From NCBI GenBank assembly GCA_903822825.1, contig CAIJQQ010000056.1, forward strand, positions 1-64,000: DNA of 64,000 nucleotides. The letters run 5' to 3'. A model generated the notes under the pieces. That model did not search any database. It was not told the DNA's origin and saw only the letters and a list, made by a program, of their open reading frames with translations. Source of the DNA: an uncultured Burkholderiales bacterium. Lineage in GTDB: Bacteria > Pseudomonadota > Gammaproteobacteria > Burkholderiales > Burkholderiaceae_C. The translations under genes and the position numbers were made by a program. This document shows, in pieces, positions 1-7,891 of the stretch. How positions within the stretch are numbered: position 1 is the stretch's first letter; every line of letters begins with the position of its first letter.

Positions 1-48
1 GGCAGCGAAGCGTTGTACGACGAGCGTACTTGTTGGGATAGAAGCCAT
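1..48 (-). CDS. 5' end of an unidentified minus-strand gene (cut by window edge)
   Basis: Only the first 16 codons are present, starting ATG at 46-48 and reading MASIPTSTLVVQRFAA. A strong Shine-Dalgarno (AAGAGGAA) lies about 7 bases upstream, which makes this a convincing start. The product cannot be identified from 16 residues. It is preceded by a CRP-type palindrome and a good -10 about 210 bases upstream, so it is a candidate target of the Crp-like regulator encoded at 5358-6065. Confidence 0.55.
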   Translation of the reverse strand, partial: MASIPTSTLVVQRFAA

Positions 49-62
49 TGTTAATTCCTCTT

Positions 63-257
63 TCAGTTAGTGAAATTCAGTTTTCTTTGCAAAGAAAGCC
101 GAGCACGAGTTGGAACACCCACACTCGCCTGAAAGTCCTCTTCAGTTTTGGCAGTATTAACACTGCGCATGAAGGCTCTCAAGCCAATCCGGCTGATGCC
201 CAAAGCCCAGGTGTACAGATGGGGATTGCCCATAGAACACACCTGTTCCTTCGACAT
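63..257 (-). CDS. possible 64-codon small ORF in the leader of the left-edge gene
   Basis: An open frame of 64 codons begins MSKEQVCSMGNPHLYTWALG and ends 14 bases before the start of the left-edge gene, an operon-like arrangement. No Shine-Dalgarno precedes the ATG, and the predicted transcription start (about 257) coincides with it, so translation would have to be leaderless. The alternative is that this stretch is simply a long 5' leader. I recognise no family. Treat it as a candidate only. Confidence 0.22.
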   Translation of the reverse strand: MSKEQVCSMGNPHLYTWALGISRIGLRAFMRSVNTAKTEEDFQASVGVPTRARLSLQRKLNFTN

Positions 258-263
258 GCGGGA

Positions 264-306
264 ATTCTAACTATCACTATCCTGATTTTTTGTGATTCGA
301 ATCACA
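264..306 (-). promoter_or_regulatory. CRP-type palindrome and -10 box of a class II-like promoter
   Basis: The perfect 16-base palindrome TGTGATTCGAATCACA lies at 291-306 and matches the CRP consensus TGTGA-N6-TCACA exactly. On the minus strand a TAGAAT -10 box follows at 269-264, which predicts transcription starting near 257. The palindrome centre (298.5) is then about 41.5 bases upstream, the classical position for class II CRP activation. No good -35 is visible, as expected for an activator-dependent promoter. Apart from this promoter and the doubtful small ORF, I see nothing else in the gene-poor stretch 49-385. Confidence 0.6.
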
Positions 307-385
307 CTATCGATATATTTTGAGGTTTGTTGCAAAACAGCCTCAATATTTTGATAATTTTGGTTTTCAACTACCAGTTTGACGC

Positions 386-1864
386 TCAATTCAAGGCCCA
401 GCGCAGGCCACCATAGACAGCTAAATTCTTGATATTTAACAAGGTGTTAGTGGATTTTTGTGATGTTGATTCCACATCAAAACCCAGACTCCATCCCGTT
501 CGAATGGGTAACCAATAGCCCGCCCCGGCGTCATGCCTGCGTGTTTGGGTCGGGTCTGTGCCCAGCAGGCCGCTGAATATTTGCTCGTCTCGGCTCTTGC
601 TGTAGCGGTACCAGGCTGTCAGGGTGCCTTGCAGGCTGGTCAGCGGCAGCGCCAGGATGCGCTCATGGCGGGCATAGACCTCTAGCCGGTTTTTGACGCC
701 GCCCGGGCGGTTGGCGCTCAAAGGCGTGTCTTGCCCTGTGGCCAGGCCAAAAATGGTTTCTGCTGGGCCGTCCACACCCAACGCCTCGACTGGGCGGCAG
801 CCGGCTTCGAGCCGAAGGTGCTGGTAGTTGCCGTCCAGGCTGGGGGAGCTGATGTAGCGCTGCTCGGTGCGGCCAAGCGCCAGCGAGCCTTTGCAGTCAG
901 CCAGGCGCCAATGGGGTTCGTATTTGAGACTGTAGGCTTGGTCTTTGTAACTGTAGACGCCACGCTGGCTGAACGAGTGCGCCCCCACACTGCCCTGCAC
1001 GATGCCTGGCCCCATGGGCAGGGCGTAAGCGGCAGCGCCTTCGGCCAGTTGGTTGTCGGCCACCACCTGGCCTTCGGCGCGGCGCCCTTGCAGGGCCACG
1101 TTCAGGCGCAGCTCGCCGTCACCCAAGGGTCGCACCCCTTGGGCGGCAACCAGCATTTTGAAACCAGACCCCGCCTTGGGGCGCTCGCTGTCGGCCAGTG
1201 GCACTTCGACTGGGCCACTGGTCAGGTAGAGCGTGAGCGATGTGGTGTGCGTGGCGCTGGCGAGGTTGGATTCGTGGCCCACGCTGGACTGCATGAGGCC
1301 CGACCAGGCCCAGGCTGTGTCAGTGCCAGTAGCCAGTGCTGTGGCACGGGCTGATCCGGTGGCACTTTGACCCAAGGCGTTGGGAGCCAAGCCGTCGCGC
1401 AGCCATTGCTTGAGGTCGGGCTGGATGTCGGCACGCTCTGACACCAAGCGCACCAATTCGCGGGCCTCGGCGCGCAGGCCTTGCTGTGCCAGGGCTTGGG
1501 CAAAGTCGAGTTGGGCACCGGGCAACTCGGGGTTGAGGAGCAGGGCTTTTTCAAGTGCAGTGGCAGCATCTTGCGACCAGCCTGCATTCAGCAGCAGCGC
1601 ACCACGGTGGGCATGAAAATCGGCCCGCATGTCGCAGGCTTCGGCAAAAGTGGTCAGTTTGATCAGCTGAGATCGGATGGCGTCTTTGCCTCGAGGCAGA
1701 TCTGCGCCAAACAGTTCTGTGGGGCAGTTGCCAGCGGGCATCAGGGCTGTCGGGTTGACTTCAGGCTCTGCCGCAGGCGCTCCGTTTGCAGCAAAAACTG
1801 ACACAGCACTGGCGAGTGCTGCAAAGGTCAACAGGCTACGGATGGAAGTGAGGCTGTCAGGCAT
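386..1864 (-). CDS. TPR plus beta-barrel outer-membrane protein (PF04575/Slam-like architecture)
   Basis: This 492-residue protein has a signal peptide in about residues 1-33 (hydrophobic LLTFAALASAVSVFA, then AANGAPAAEP). A tetratricopeptide region follows at about 70-150 (DAATALEKALLLNPELPGAQ) and then a long region rich in alternating polar/hydrophobic strands, consistent with a C-terminal outer-membrane barrel. The GHESNLASATH stretch resembles the G-x-[DE]-S-N-x-x-x-A signature after the TPR part in related proteins. I placed the start at MPDSLTS because the signal peptide begins there and it lies 46 bases after the cyclase stop. It is the last gene of the FecR-cyclase operon. Transport, lipoprotein display and sensing are all possible roles. 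Confidence 0.7.
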   Translation of the reverse strand: MPDSLTSIRSLLTFAALASAVSVFAANGAPAAEPEVNPTALMPAGNCPTELFGADLPRGKDAIRSQLIKLTTFAEACDMRADFHAHRGALLLNAGWSQDAATALEKALLLNPELPGAQLDFAQALAQQGLRAEARELVRLVSERADIQPDLKQWLRDGLAPNALGQSATGSARATALATGTDTAWAWSGLMQSSVGHESNLASATHTTSLTLYLTSGPVEVPLADSERPKAGSGFKMLVAAQGVRPLGDGELRLNVALQGRRAEGQVVADNQLAEGAAAYALPMGPGIVQGSVGAHSFSQRGVYSYKDQAYSLKYEPHWRLADCKGSLALGRTEQRYISSPSLDGNYQHLRLEAGCRPVEALGVDGPAETIFGLATGQDTPLSANRPGGVKNRLEVYARHERILALPLTSLQGTLTAWYRYSKSRDEQIFSGLLGTDPTQTRRHDAGAGYWLPIRTGWSLGFDVESTSQKSTNTLLNIKNLAVYGGLRWALN

Positions 1865-1910
1865 GGGCGCAACAGCCACCAAAGGGCGGCCGCACGGGGC
1901 AAAGGCGTGG

Positions 1911-3884
1911 TTAAAAAGCCAGCGCCTTGTCTTGCTCGACGCTGTAGACCAAGTGTAAATGGTTGGCGTCGTACTGAACGGGCAGTGCGTGCACTTTGCG
2001 CGGGCGGCTGAGGCCCGCCAGCAAGAAGTCTCCCAGGGGCTTGGCCTCGGCGGTGCCTGACTGCGCCACAACCTCGGGGCCGAGCAAGATGGGGTAAGCC
2101 ATTTCGGCGGTCAGCGCTTCCAGGCGCGAAGCGATGGTGACCGTCTCGCCCAGAACCGAGTGCACGCGGCGGTGGGCTGGGCCAAAGGAGCCGACCATGA
2201 CTTGGCCAGTTTCGATGCCGATACCCAAGTCAAGCGGCGGCGTTTTGCGCGAGGCCACGCGGGGCAACTGGGCCACGCCTTCTTGCCAGATCTGGCTGGC
2301 CGCGCCCACAGCTTTGGCCGCATGGTCTGCGCAGGGGGTGGAGCCGTTCCAGACGGCCATGATGCTGTCGCCCACCATTTGCTCGACCACGCCGCCGTGT
2401 TGGGTGACGATGCGGTCCAGGGTGGTGTAGAACAAGTGCAGGACGGTGGCCGAGTCTTCGGGCGAGCGGCCTTCGCAGTAGGCCGAGAAATTGCGCAGGT
2501 CCACAAACATGACGGTGGCATCTTGCCGCTGTGCCTGCACTTGGGCGCTGGGACCTTCAAAGGCGACTTTGCGCGCCGCACCTTCGGGCAGGTAACTGCT
2601 GAGGTTGTGGAACAGACGCTCTCGTTCCAAGCGCACGCGCAGCATTTCGGCCACCAGCACCAGCGCTGAAGCGAGCACCATGAACAGCGCCGGCACGCCC
2701 CAGGCCAGCACCAAGTGGTGGCCGAGCAGTGCGTAAGTGTGCACGGCGAACAGGGCGCTGATGTTGACCACCGCCGCCAAGGGCACCGTCACGGCTGCGC
2801 CAGGACGACGCCAAAGCAGCAGGCCGAGCAACACAAAGACACTGAGCAGCGCACTGCCCAATGACCACAGGCGCGACCAAGCGGGCACCACAGGGGTGCG
2901 TCCGTCGAGTGCAGCGGACAGCAATTGGGCATGGACTTCGATGCCACCCACTGCGCCGCCTTGCGGCGTGGCCACGGCGTCGCCCGCGCCCATGGCGGTG
3001 GAGCCCACCAGCGCCCAGACGTTGTTGAGCAGGCCTGCGGGCACTTTGCCAGCCAGCACGTCGGCCGCTGAGACCGACACAAAACCGGTTCGAGGCACTT
3101 GGTAGGACACCATCAGCTCGCCACGGTCGTTGGTGGGCAACTGCATGTCGCCCATCTGAATGGATTTACCGCCCCCCCACAAGCCCGGGGTGCTGACCCA
3201 GCGGGGCTCGGTGCCAGTGGCTGCGGCCAGGGCCGCCACGGCCAGTGCGGGGTAGGCTTTGCCCTCAAAACAGACCAGTGCAGGCACACGGCGTACAGCG
3301 CCATCGGCATCGACCACGGGGGTGATGTGGCCCAAGGCCGGACCCGCCCCAGTGCTCAGCAAGCTGGCCGACGGGGCCAGGTAGCCATAGGCTGCGGTGG
3401 CCGATTGGGCGCAAGCTTTGGCACCCGCAGCCGCTGACAGTGCCCCCGAAAGCGTGCCGGTGCGAACAACTGGCTCGGGGTTGAGCGCAAAGAGTTGGGC
3501 AATGACGCTGGGCGCACCTTGTTGCAGGGCTTGGCGCAAGGCAGGGTCTTGGGCTTGTTGGCCATCAAAAAGGATGTCGACCACTTTGAGGCTGACGCCT
3601 TGTTGGTCCAGCGCGGTCAGCAGCTGGGCGACGCGCTCGCGGGGCCAGGGCCAGGGGCCGAGGGCTTGCACGCTTTTTTCGTCGATGTCGATGACGACGA
3701 CGCGCTGCTCTTGTGCAGCGCTGTCGGCCAAGGACCAAGTGCGGCTGGTGAGGCGGTCATTCCAGGCGTCAAACGCAGTGGGGGCGGCCAGCTGGAGCAG
3801 CAGCACACACACAGCGGCCAGCCCCAGCGCCAGGGCACGCATCCAGGTGGGGCTGAGCAGGAGCCGGCTGGCGTTCATGCTCAT
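1911..3884 (-). CDS. CHASE2-domain class III nucleotidyl cyclase (adenylate cyclase family)
   Basis: The 657 residues comprise an N-terminal membrane segment (about 16-34), an extracytoplasmic CHASE2 sensor (about 38-330), three membrane segments (about 340-415) and a cytoplasmic class III cyclase domain (about 455-640). Both metal-binding aspartates are present (D462 in FVDLRNF, D506 in VGDSIMA), as is the transition-state Arg (R587). By eye alignment the purine-specifying Lys/Asp pair reads Gln502/Ser576 and the conserved Asn reads Thr583 (GETVTIASRLE), so cAMP as product is not assured. The start is the ATG overlapping the FecR stop (ATGA at 3884-3881); an ATG at 3878 is the alternative. 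It probably converts an envelope signal into a cyclic nucleotide for the neighbouring Crp-like regulator. Confidence 0.87.
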   Translation of the reverse strand: MSMNASRLLLSPTWMRALALGLAAVCVLLLQLAAPTAFDAWNDRLTSRTWSLADSAAQEQRVVVIDIDEKSVQALGPWPWPRERVAQLLTALDQQGVSLKVVDILFDGQQAQDPALRQALQQGAPSVIAQLFALNPEPVVRTGTLSGALSAAAGAKACAQSATAAYGYLAPSASLLSTGAGPALGHITPVVDADGAVRRVPALVCFEGKAYPALAVAALAAATGTEPRWVSTPGLWGGGKSIQMGDMQLPTNDRGELMVSYQVPRTGFVSVSAADVLAGKVPAGLLNNVWALVGSTAMGAGDAVATPQGGAVGGIEVHAQLLSAALDGRTPVVPAWSRLWSLGSALLSVFVLLGLLLWRRPGAAVTVPLAAVVNISALFAVHTYALLGHHLVLAWGVPALFMVLASALVLVAEMLRVRLERERLFHNLSSYLPEGAARKVAFEGPSAQVQAQRQDATVMFVDLRNFSAYCEGRSPEDSATVLHLFYTTLDRIVTQHGGVVEQMVGDSIMAVWNGSTPCADHAAKAVGAASQIWQEGVAQLPRVASRKTPPLDLGIGIETGQVMVGSFGPAHRRVHSVLGETVTIASRLEALTAEMAYPILLGPEVVAQSGTAEAKPLGDFLLAGLSRPRKVHALPVQYDANHLHLVYSVEQDKALAF

Positions 3885-5149
3885 CGGCCCCACAAGGTGG
3901 CACCGCTCAGGCTGCCGTTGCCCACAGGGGCGCGAAAGAAATAGCCGGCCTGACGACCATTGAGCGTCAGGGCGCCGCCCAGGCTCTGGCCATTGGCCCC
4001 CGAGCCCAAAAAGATGCCGGTGTTGGTGTCGATCTTGCCCGCGAACTGGACGCTTTGGGGCGCAATGCCTTCGGCCGAAACTTGCAACTGGGTGGCATAA
4101 GTGCGCTGCGCAAAGTCGATGCTGAAGGCGCCCGAGTTGACACTGGCGGCCACCACGTCGTTGGAAGGCTGGCGGTACATGGCCGAAGACGATGTGAGCT
4201 TGAAGTCCACCTGGTTGTTCAGGCTGGGCAGCAGATTGGGCGAGCCCGGAGTGCGGAACAGGAAGTAGTAGCCGTCACCCACCGTGACTTCGTTGCCCGT
4301 GAGGGCTTCGCGAAAGCCGATGGAGAGGTTGTCGCCAGGCACTGGGGCATGGCTCCAACGCCCCCAGACTAAGCGTGAGGCGGTCACCAAGTCCTCTGGG
4401 CGAACGCCTTCTTTGCTGGTAGAGGATGCGCGGTCAGCACTGTCTTTGAGCTGGTTGTCTTGCGGCTGGAGTTTGGTGGCGTCTTTTTGGCCAGGCGCAA
4501 GCTGCAAGCCCGGGTCCACGGCGCCGTTGCGGTACACCAAGGCCATGCCCGTCATGGCGGCAGTGAGTTCTCTCGCCCGGCTGGTCACGCAGACACCCAA
4601 GGACTCGGCACGGCAACCTTGGTCGAAGGGGGCCATGACGATGGCGCCTTGGTTGACCGTCACTCGGGTGGCTTCGCGGCCAGTTTGCGTGACAAAGTCA
4701 GTGCCCTTGACGCCAATGGCCACCAAGGGAGTGTTGAGGCGAAACTTGTCTTTGGCCGCTTGCGCGGCAGCCCCAGAGATGGAGCGGACTTCGCCCTTGC
4801 TCAAGGACAGGCGCACCACCGATGCGGCTGGGTCGGTCGGGTTGTATTTGAATTCGTGGACGGTGAACACCGAGTTGGGGCGCACGCTGACCAAGGCGCC
4901 ATCGACAAAGCGGATGTGGACGTGCCCACTGGCCGAGGTCTTGATGACGTCGCCTTCGTGGATGGGCTTGCCTTTCAGGGCTTGAGCCGGTTGCTCGGCT
5001 TCGCGTTCGATGTCTGACTGGCCAATGACCAAAGTGATCTCGCCCACCGCAGTCTGCACAGGCATGGCCAAAGCCCAGCCGCACACGAGCAGCAGCACCG
5101 ACCAGACGGTCAGGCGGCGGCAGATGGAGCGGATGGCGTTGGGTATCAT
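3881..5149 (-). CDS. secreted FecR-domain protein, putative sensor partner of the CHASE2 cyclase
   Basis: The 422-residue product begins MIPNAIRSICRRLTVWSVLL, a Sec signal peptide or membrane anchor ending near residue 30. A FecR domain follows at about 35-190, with the typical GDVIKTSASGHVHIRF, LSLSKGEVRSISG and VGVKGTDF-like blocks (here IGVKGTDFV). The C-terminal half (about 250-422) is beta-rich and unassigned. FecR domains normally act in the periplasm; here no sigma factor is adjacent. The gene leads an operon with the cyclase (4-base overlap) and the barrel protein. The longer upstream reading frame lacks signal-peptide character, so I start at the ATG ending 5149. Confidence 0.8.
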   Translation of the reverse strand: MIPNAIRSICRRLTVWSVLLLVCGWALAMPVQTAVGEITLVIGQSDIEREAEQPAQALKGKPIHEGDVIKTSASGHVHIRFVDGALVSVRPNSVFTVHEFKYNPTDPAASVVRLSLSKGEVRSISGAAAQAAKDKFRLNTPLVAIGVKGTDFVTQTGREATRVTVNQGAIVMAPFDQGCRAESLGVCVTSRARELTAAMTGMALVYRNGAVDPGLQLAPGQKDATKLQPQDNQLKDSADRASSTSKEGVRPEDLVTASRLVWGRWSHAPVPGDNLSIGFREALTGNEVTVGDGYYFLFRTPGSPNLLPSLNNQVDFKLTSSSAMYRQPSNDVVAASVNSGAFSIDFAQRTYATQLQVSAEGIAPQSVQFAGKIDTNTGIFLGSGANGQSLGGALTLNGRQAGYFFRAPVGNGSLSGATLWGR

Positions 5150-5206
5150 GACCTGAAAGACAAAATGGAAATGCGATGCCCTGTCGGACAGCGAAACAAT
5201 AATGTG

Positions 5207-5257
5207 AAGAGCCATTTTAGGGACTGCACACTTTTTGAACATGTGCGTGCAATCACA
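5207..5257 (-). promoter_or_regulatory. CRP-type operator and promoter of the FecR-cyclase operon
   Basis: In the divergent region between the FecR gene and the Crp-like gene, minus-strand TGTGATTGCACGCACA at 5257-5242 matches TGTGA-N6-TCACA with one mismatch. A TAAAAT -10 box on the minus strand at 5219-5214 predicts a start near 5207, which puts the palindrome centre about 42 bases upstream, a class II position. The hexamer where a -35 should be (ATGTTC) is poor. No convincing promoter is visible for the plus-strand regulator gene, which may share this control region. Confidence 0.5.
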
Positions 5258-5357
5258 TGCGCAAAAACAAACCGCAAAGACCAACTGTTCAAAAAAACAG
5301 TGTTTCATTCAAGGCCAGGGTTTTGAAGGCGGGTCTGTATTTCATAATACGCACTTC

Positions 5358-6065
5358 ATGGCGATCCACACCTCCTTGTTGCAGCAGTTCTCACTGCTCA
5401 GGCATTTGCCTGCGACAACGCTCCAGCACTTGGCCGACAGTTCGGCACTGCGGGCGTTTGCACGCCGAGAAGTGGTGCTGGGCAAGGAGACGCCCGTTGA
5501 GTTCTTGTTTTTCTTGCTGGAGGGGCGTTTGCAGGCCACCGACTTCACCTTGGATGGGAAAGAGGTGGGTTTGTACTTTGTTGAAGAAGGTCAGTACTTT
5601 GGCGAAATTGCCATGCTGGACGGCTTGGCTTACCCGGAGATCATGATCGCCAACAAGAAGTCCCAAGTGGTGCAGGTGCCCAACCGTTTGATACGCGGTT
5701 TGATTTTGGAGCACCCCAAGATGACTGAAGACGTCACGATCGGATTGGCACAACGTGTGCGCGAGCAGAGCGAGCAACGCCAGATTTTGAGCATCAACAA
5801 CCCTCTGCAGCGGGTGTGTGCGCAGCTGCTGCTGCTGCTGCGCCATGCCCCAGGCGGCAACAGCGCCGCCCCAGGAGCGAATGAACAACGCGAGCTGCCC
5901 GGCGCCCCGACGCACCAAGAGTTGGCCATGATGGTGAACCTCAGCCGCGAGACTGTGACACGGGTGTTTCAGGTTTTGCAGTCGCGTGGTGCATTGGACC
6001 GCCAATCAGAAGCGTTGAGCGTGGACGTGCAACGCGTGATGGCACTGGCTCAAAACGCAGACTGA
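5358..6065 (+). CDS. Crp/Fnr-family transcriptional regulator
   Basis: The 235-residue protein has a cyclic-nucleotide-binding-type beta-roll (about 15-110), a dimerisation helix (about 115-145) and a Crp-type winged helix-turn-helix (about 183-213). The recognition helix SRETVTRVFQVL keeps the Arg-Glu...Arg residues with which CRP contacts TGTGA. The phosphate-binding cassette FGEIAMLDGLAYPEIMIA lacks the Arg-Ser pair that binds cAMP in CRP, and no Fnr-type Cys cluster is seen, so its ligand may differ. I start at MAIHTSLL, the first methionine of the conserved fold; upstream residues look non-coding. It is divergent from the FecR-cyclase operon, with a CRP-type site between them. Confidence 0.85.
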   Translation: MAIHTSLLQQFSLLRHLPATTLQHLADSSALRAFARREVVLGKETPVEFLFFLLEGRLQATDFTLDGKEVGLYFVEEGQYFGEIAMLDGLAYPEIMIANKKSQVVQVPNRLIRGLILEHPKMTEDVTIGLAQRVREQSEQRQILSINNPLQRVCAQLLLLLRHAPGGNSAAPGANEQRELPGAPTHQELAMMVNLSRETVTRVFQVLQSRGALDRQSEALSVDVQRVMALAQNAD

Positions 6066-6071
6066 GTCAGG

Positions 6072-6986
6072 TCACGCGGAAGGCACCTGTCCCTGTGCGC
6101 CCGTGCGACGCGCCAAGCCATCCACCAAACCACGCCAGACGCAACGCAAACGTTCAGCCCGCTGAGGCGCAAACAACAAATTGGCCAAGATGATGCGCAC
6201 GGCATAAAAAACGTGGTGGCTGCGCCAACCAGGTGCAAACCGTTTGTCTCGCCACATGATCAAAGCATTGCGCAAAACAAAGTAATGCCGAAATGGCGCG
6301 TGCACATGAAAGTGCCGCCCCAGCAGCGCTTGTGACCGAGCGCCAATTCTGTGCACCAGTACCGCGTCACCGTCCATCAGCAGTTGATAGCCCGCATGGC
6401 GCGCACGGCCACTCCACTCCACATCCACCCAGTCAATGAACAAACTGGCGTTCATGCCGCCGACTTCGCGCCAAGCTTCATGCGAAATGAGTCCACCAGA
6501 TGAGATGAGGTGGTCGACCTCAAGGCAAGCCCCAGGCTGCGCCCAAACGCGGCGACGCAACCAGTTGTAAGGCGCAAAAGAATGCAGCAGGTGCATGCCT
6601 TCGCTGTCGCGAATGGCCGGGCCTATGCCGCCCAAGCGTGCATGGGGCCTGAGGGCGACTTCACGGTTCCAGTGCGAACGCAATTGCGAGGCCAAGCCGG
6701 GTGTGGGTTGGCTGTCTTGGTCAAAGCCAATGACGGCATCGGCACCATCCGCAAAGGCCTTCTCAAACCCCACATTCAGGGCCGCGGCAACACCGACATT
6801 GCCACCGCAATCGATGCATGAGACAGCACCATCCCAATCCATGGTCAGGCTGCCATCGGGGCCGTTGTTGATCAACCAAACTTGTTTGACATCTGGCAGC
6901 AACGATTGCACCAATGCCCGCAGAGCCAACGGGTCAGGGTGAAAACACACCACCACTGCAGACACGGCTTGAATGGGTGAACTCAT
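6072..6986 (-). CDS. family 2 glycosyltransferase, rhamnosyltransferase-like
   Basis: The 304 residues begin with the GT2 fold (AVVVCFHPDPLALRALVQSL) and show a nucleotide-sugar/metal motif FDQDSQ (about 88-93). The acceptor-side block FIDWVDVEW (about 199-207) is characteristic of RfbN/WbbL-type rhamnosyltransferases. It is the last gene of the Wzm-Wzt-acyltransferase operon, and its ATG overlaps the preceding stop as ATGA (6986-6983). The likely role is adding a sugar to a lipid-linked surface glycan on the cytoplasmic side of the membrane. The donor sugar is an inference from family resemblance. Its 3' end lies 6 bases from the convergent Crp-like gene. Confidence 0.82.
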   Translation of the reverse strand: MSSPIQAVSAVVVCFHPDPLALRALVQSLLPDVKQVWLINNGPDGSLTMDWDGAVSCIDCGGNVGVAAALNVGFEKAFADGADAVIGFDQDSQPTPGLASQLRSHWNREVALRPHARLGGIGPAIRDSEGMHLLHSFAPYNWLRRRVWAQPGACLEVDHLISSGGLISHEAWREVGGMNASLFIDWVDVEWSGRARHAGYQLLMDGDAVLVHRIGARSQALLGRHFHVHAPFRHYFVLRNALIMWRDKRFAPGWRSHHVFYAVRIILANLLFAPQRAERLRCVWRGLVDGLARRTGAQGQVPSA

Positions 6987-7891
6987 GAAGCCTCTGGGGG
7001 CGTCAGGGCCAGCCCGTTGTACCAGTGCCAGCCTTGCCAAGCCCAGGGTGCCTGCAAAACGGCTTGCGTCAGAAAATCAAAGTAGGTTTGCAAGACCTCT
7101 GGCACGGACAGGTTGGACGGCAGGGATTTGAGATGCAGTCGATATGCCCCTCGCAAGTCGGGGTAAAGCAGCGCCAGCGTGATGGGCGCGCCTTGGGCCA
7201 AGGCTTGCTCCACCACACCCGCGCCCACGTGGAAAGAACGGCCCATGAACCGGACGGGGGGGGATCCGTTTTCTGGCATCGGGTTATCGCAAAGGCTCAC
7301 AACGGCGTTCCTGGCAACAAAGGCTTCGCGCAAGCCACGCAAGAGCTTGCGCGGCTCATCGGTAAACAAATAACGGCCACCACCAAACTTGGCCTCGCTT
7401 TGGCCATTGATGATCCGCATGAAGCGCCCTGTGTAAGGCGCGAATGGCGATGCTTTTTCAGTGGCCGCCACGCCCCAGGTCGGCACACCGGACTGCCCCA
7501 GGACAATGCCCAAAGTGTTGTGGTGGTGCGAGTGGTATGTCAGCACCAGACCGCCTTGCTGACGCAACGTCTGGAGAACCAGGGGCTGATCAACCTGCAC
7601 ATGGCTTTGCACCCAGTCCGGGTCCATGCGGTGGTAAGAAAAGATGCTGACGCCAAACAGGCCGTGGCTGGCCAACCATTGGTGGGCGAGCGCTTGAGCC
7701 ACTTCGGGGGTCGCATGAAATGCGTGGGTGTAGGCTCGCACCAGTTCGCTCAGGTCCACGGCGTAAGGCGAGGCCCAACGCCCCCAGCGACGCGACAACC
7801 TGACTGCACTGCCGGGCAGACGCGAAATCCACTGTGCGCCGCGAAAAAACCGGCGACTCGCCAAGGCGAATGCAAGCTGTTTTTCGTCCAT
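6983..7891 (-). CDS. LpxL/HtrB-like lysophospholipid-type acyltransferase
   Basis: The 302-residue protein has the LPLAT pattern of lipid A secondary acyltransferases: GGLVLTYHSHHHNTLG near 113-128, a NAVVSLCDNPMP block, then PVRFMGRSFHVGAGVV and APITLALLYPD. The usual catalytic HX4(D/E) reads H120-X4-N125, so the acidic partner is replaced by Asn, although adjacent histidines could shift the register. It sits between the Wzt gene and a glycosyltransferase, overlapping both by a few bases, which suggests a role in acylating a glycan or its lipid carrier. The start is the ATG overlapping the Wzt stop (TGATG); another ATG lies 15 bases upstream. Confidence 0.72.
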   Translation of the reverse strand: MDEKQLAFALASRRFFRGAQWISRLPGSAVRLSRRWGRWASPYAVDLSELVRAYTHAFHATPEVAQALAHQWLASHGLFGVSIFSYHRMDPDWVQSHVQVDQPLVLQTLRQQGGLVLTYHSHHHNTLGIVLGQSGVPTWGVAATEKASPFAPYTGRFMRIINGQSEAKFGGGRYLFTDEPRKLLRGLREAFVARNAVVSLCDNPMPENGSPPVRFMGRSFHVGAGVVEQALAQGAPITLALLYPDLRGAYRLHLKSLPSNLSVPEVLQTYFDFLTQAVLQAPWAWQGWHWYNGLALTPPEAS

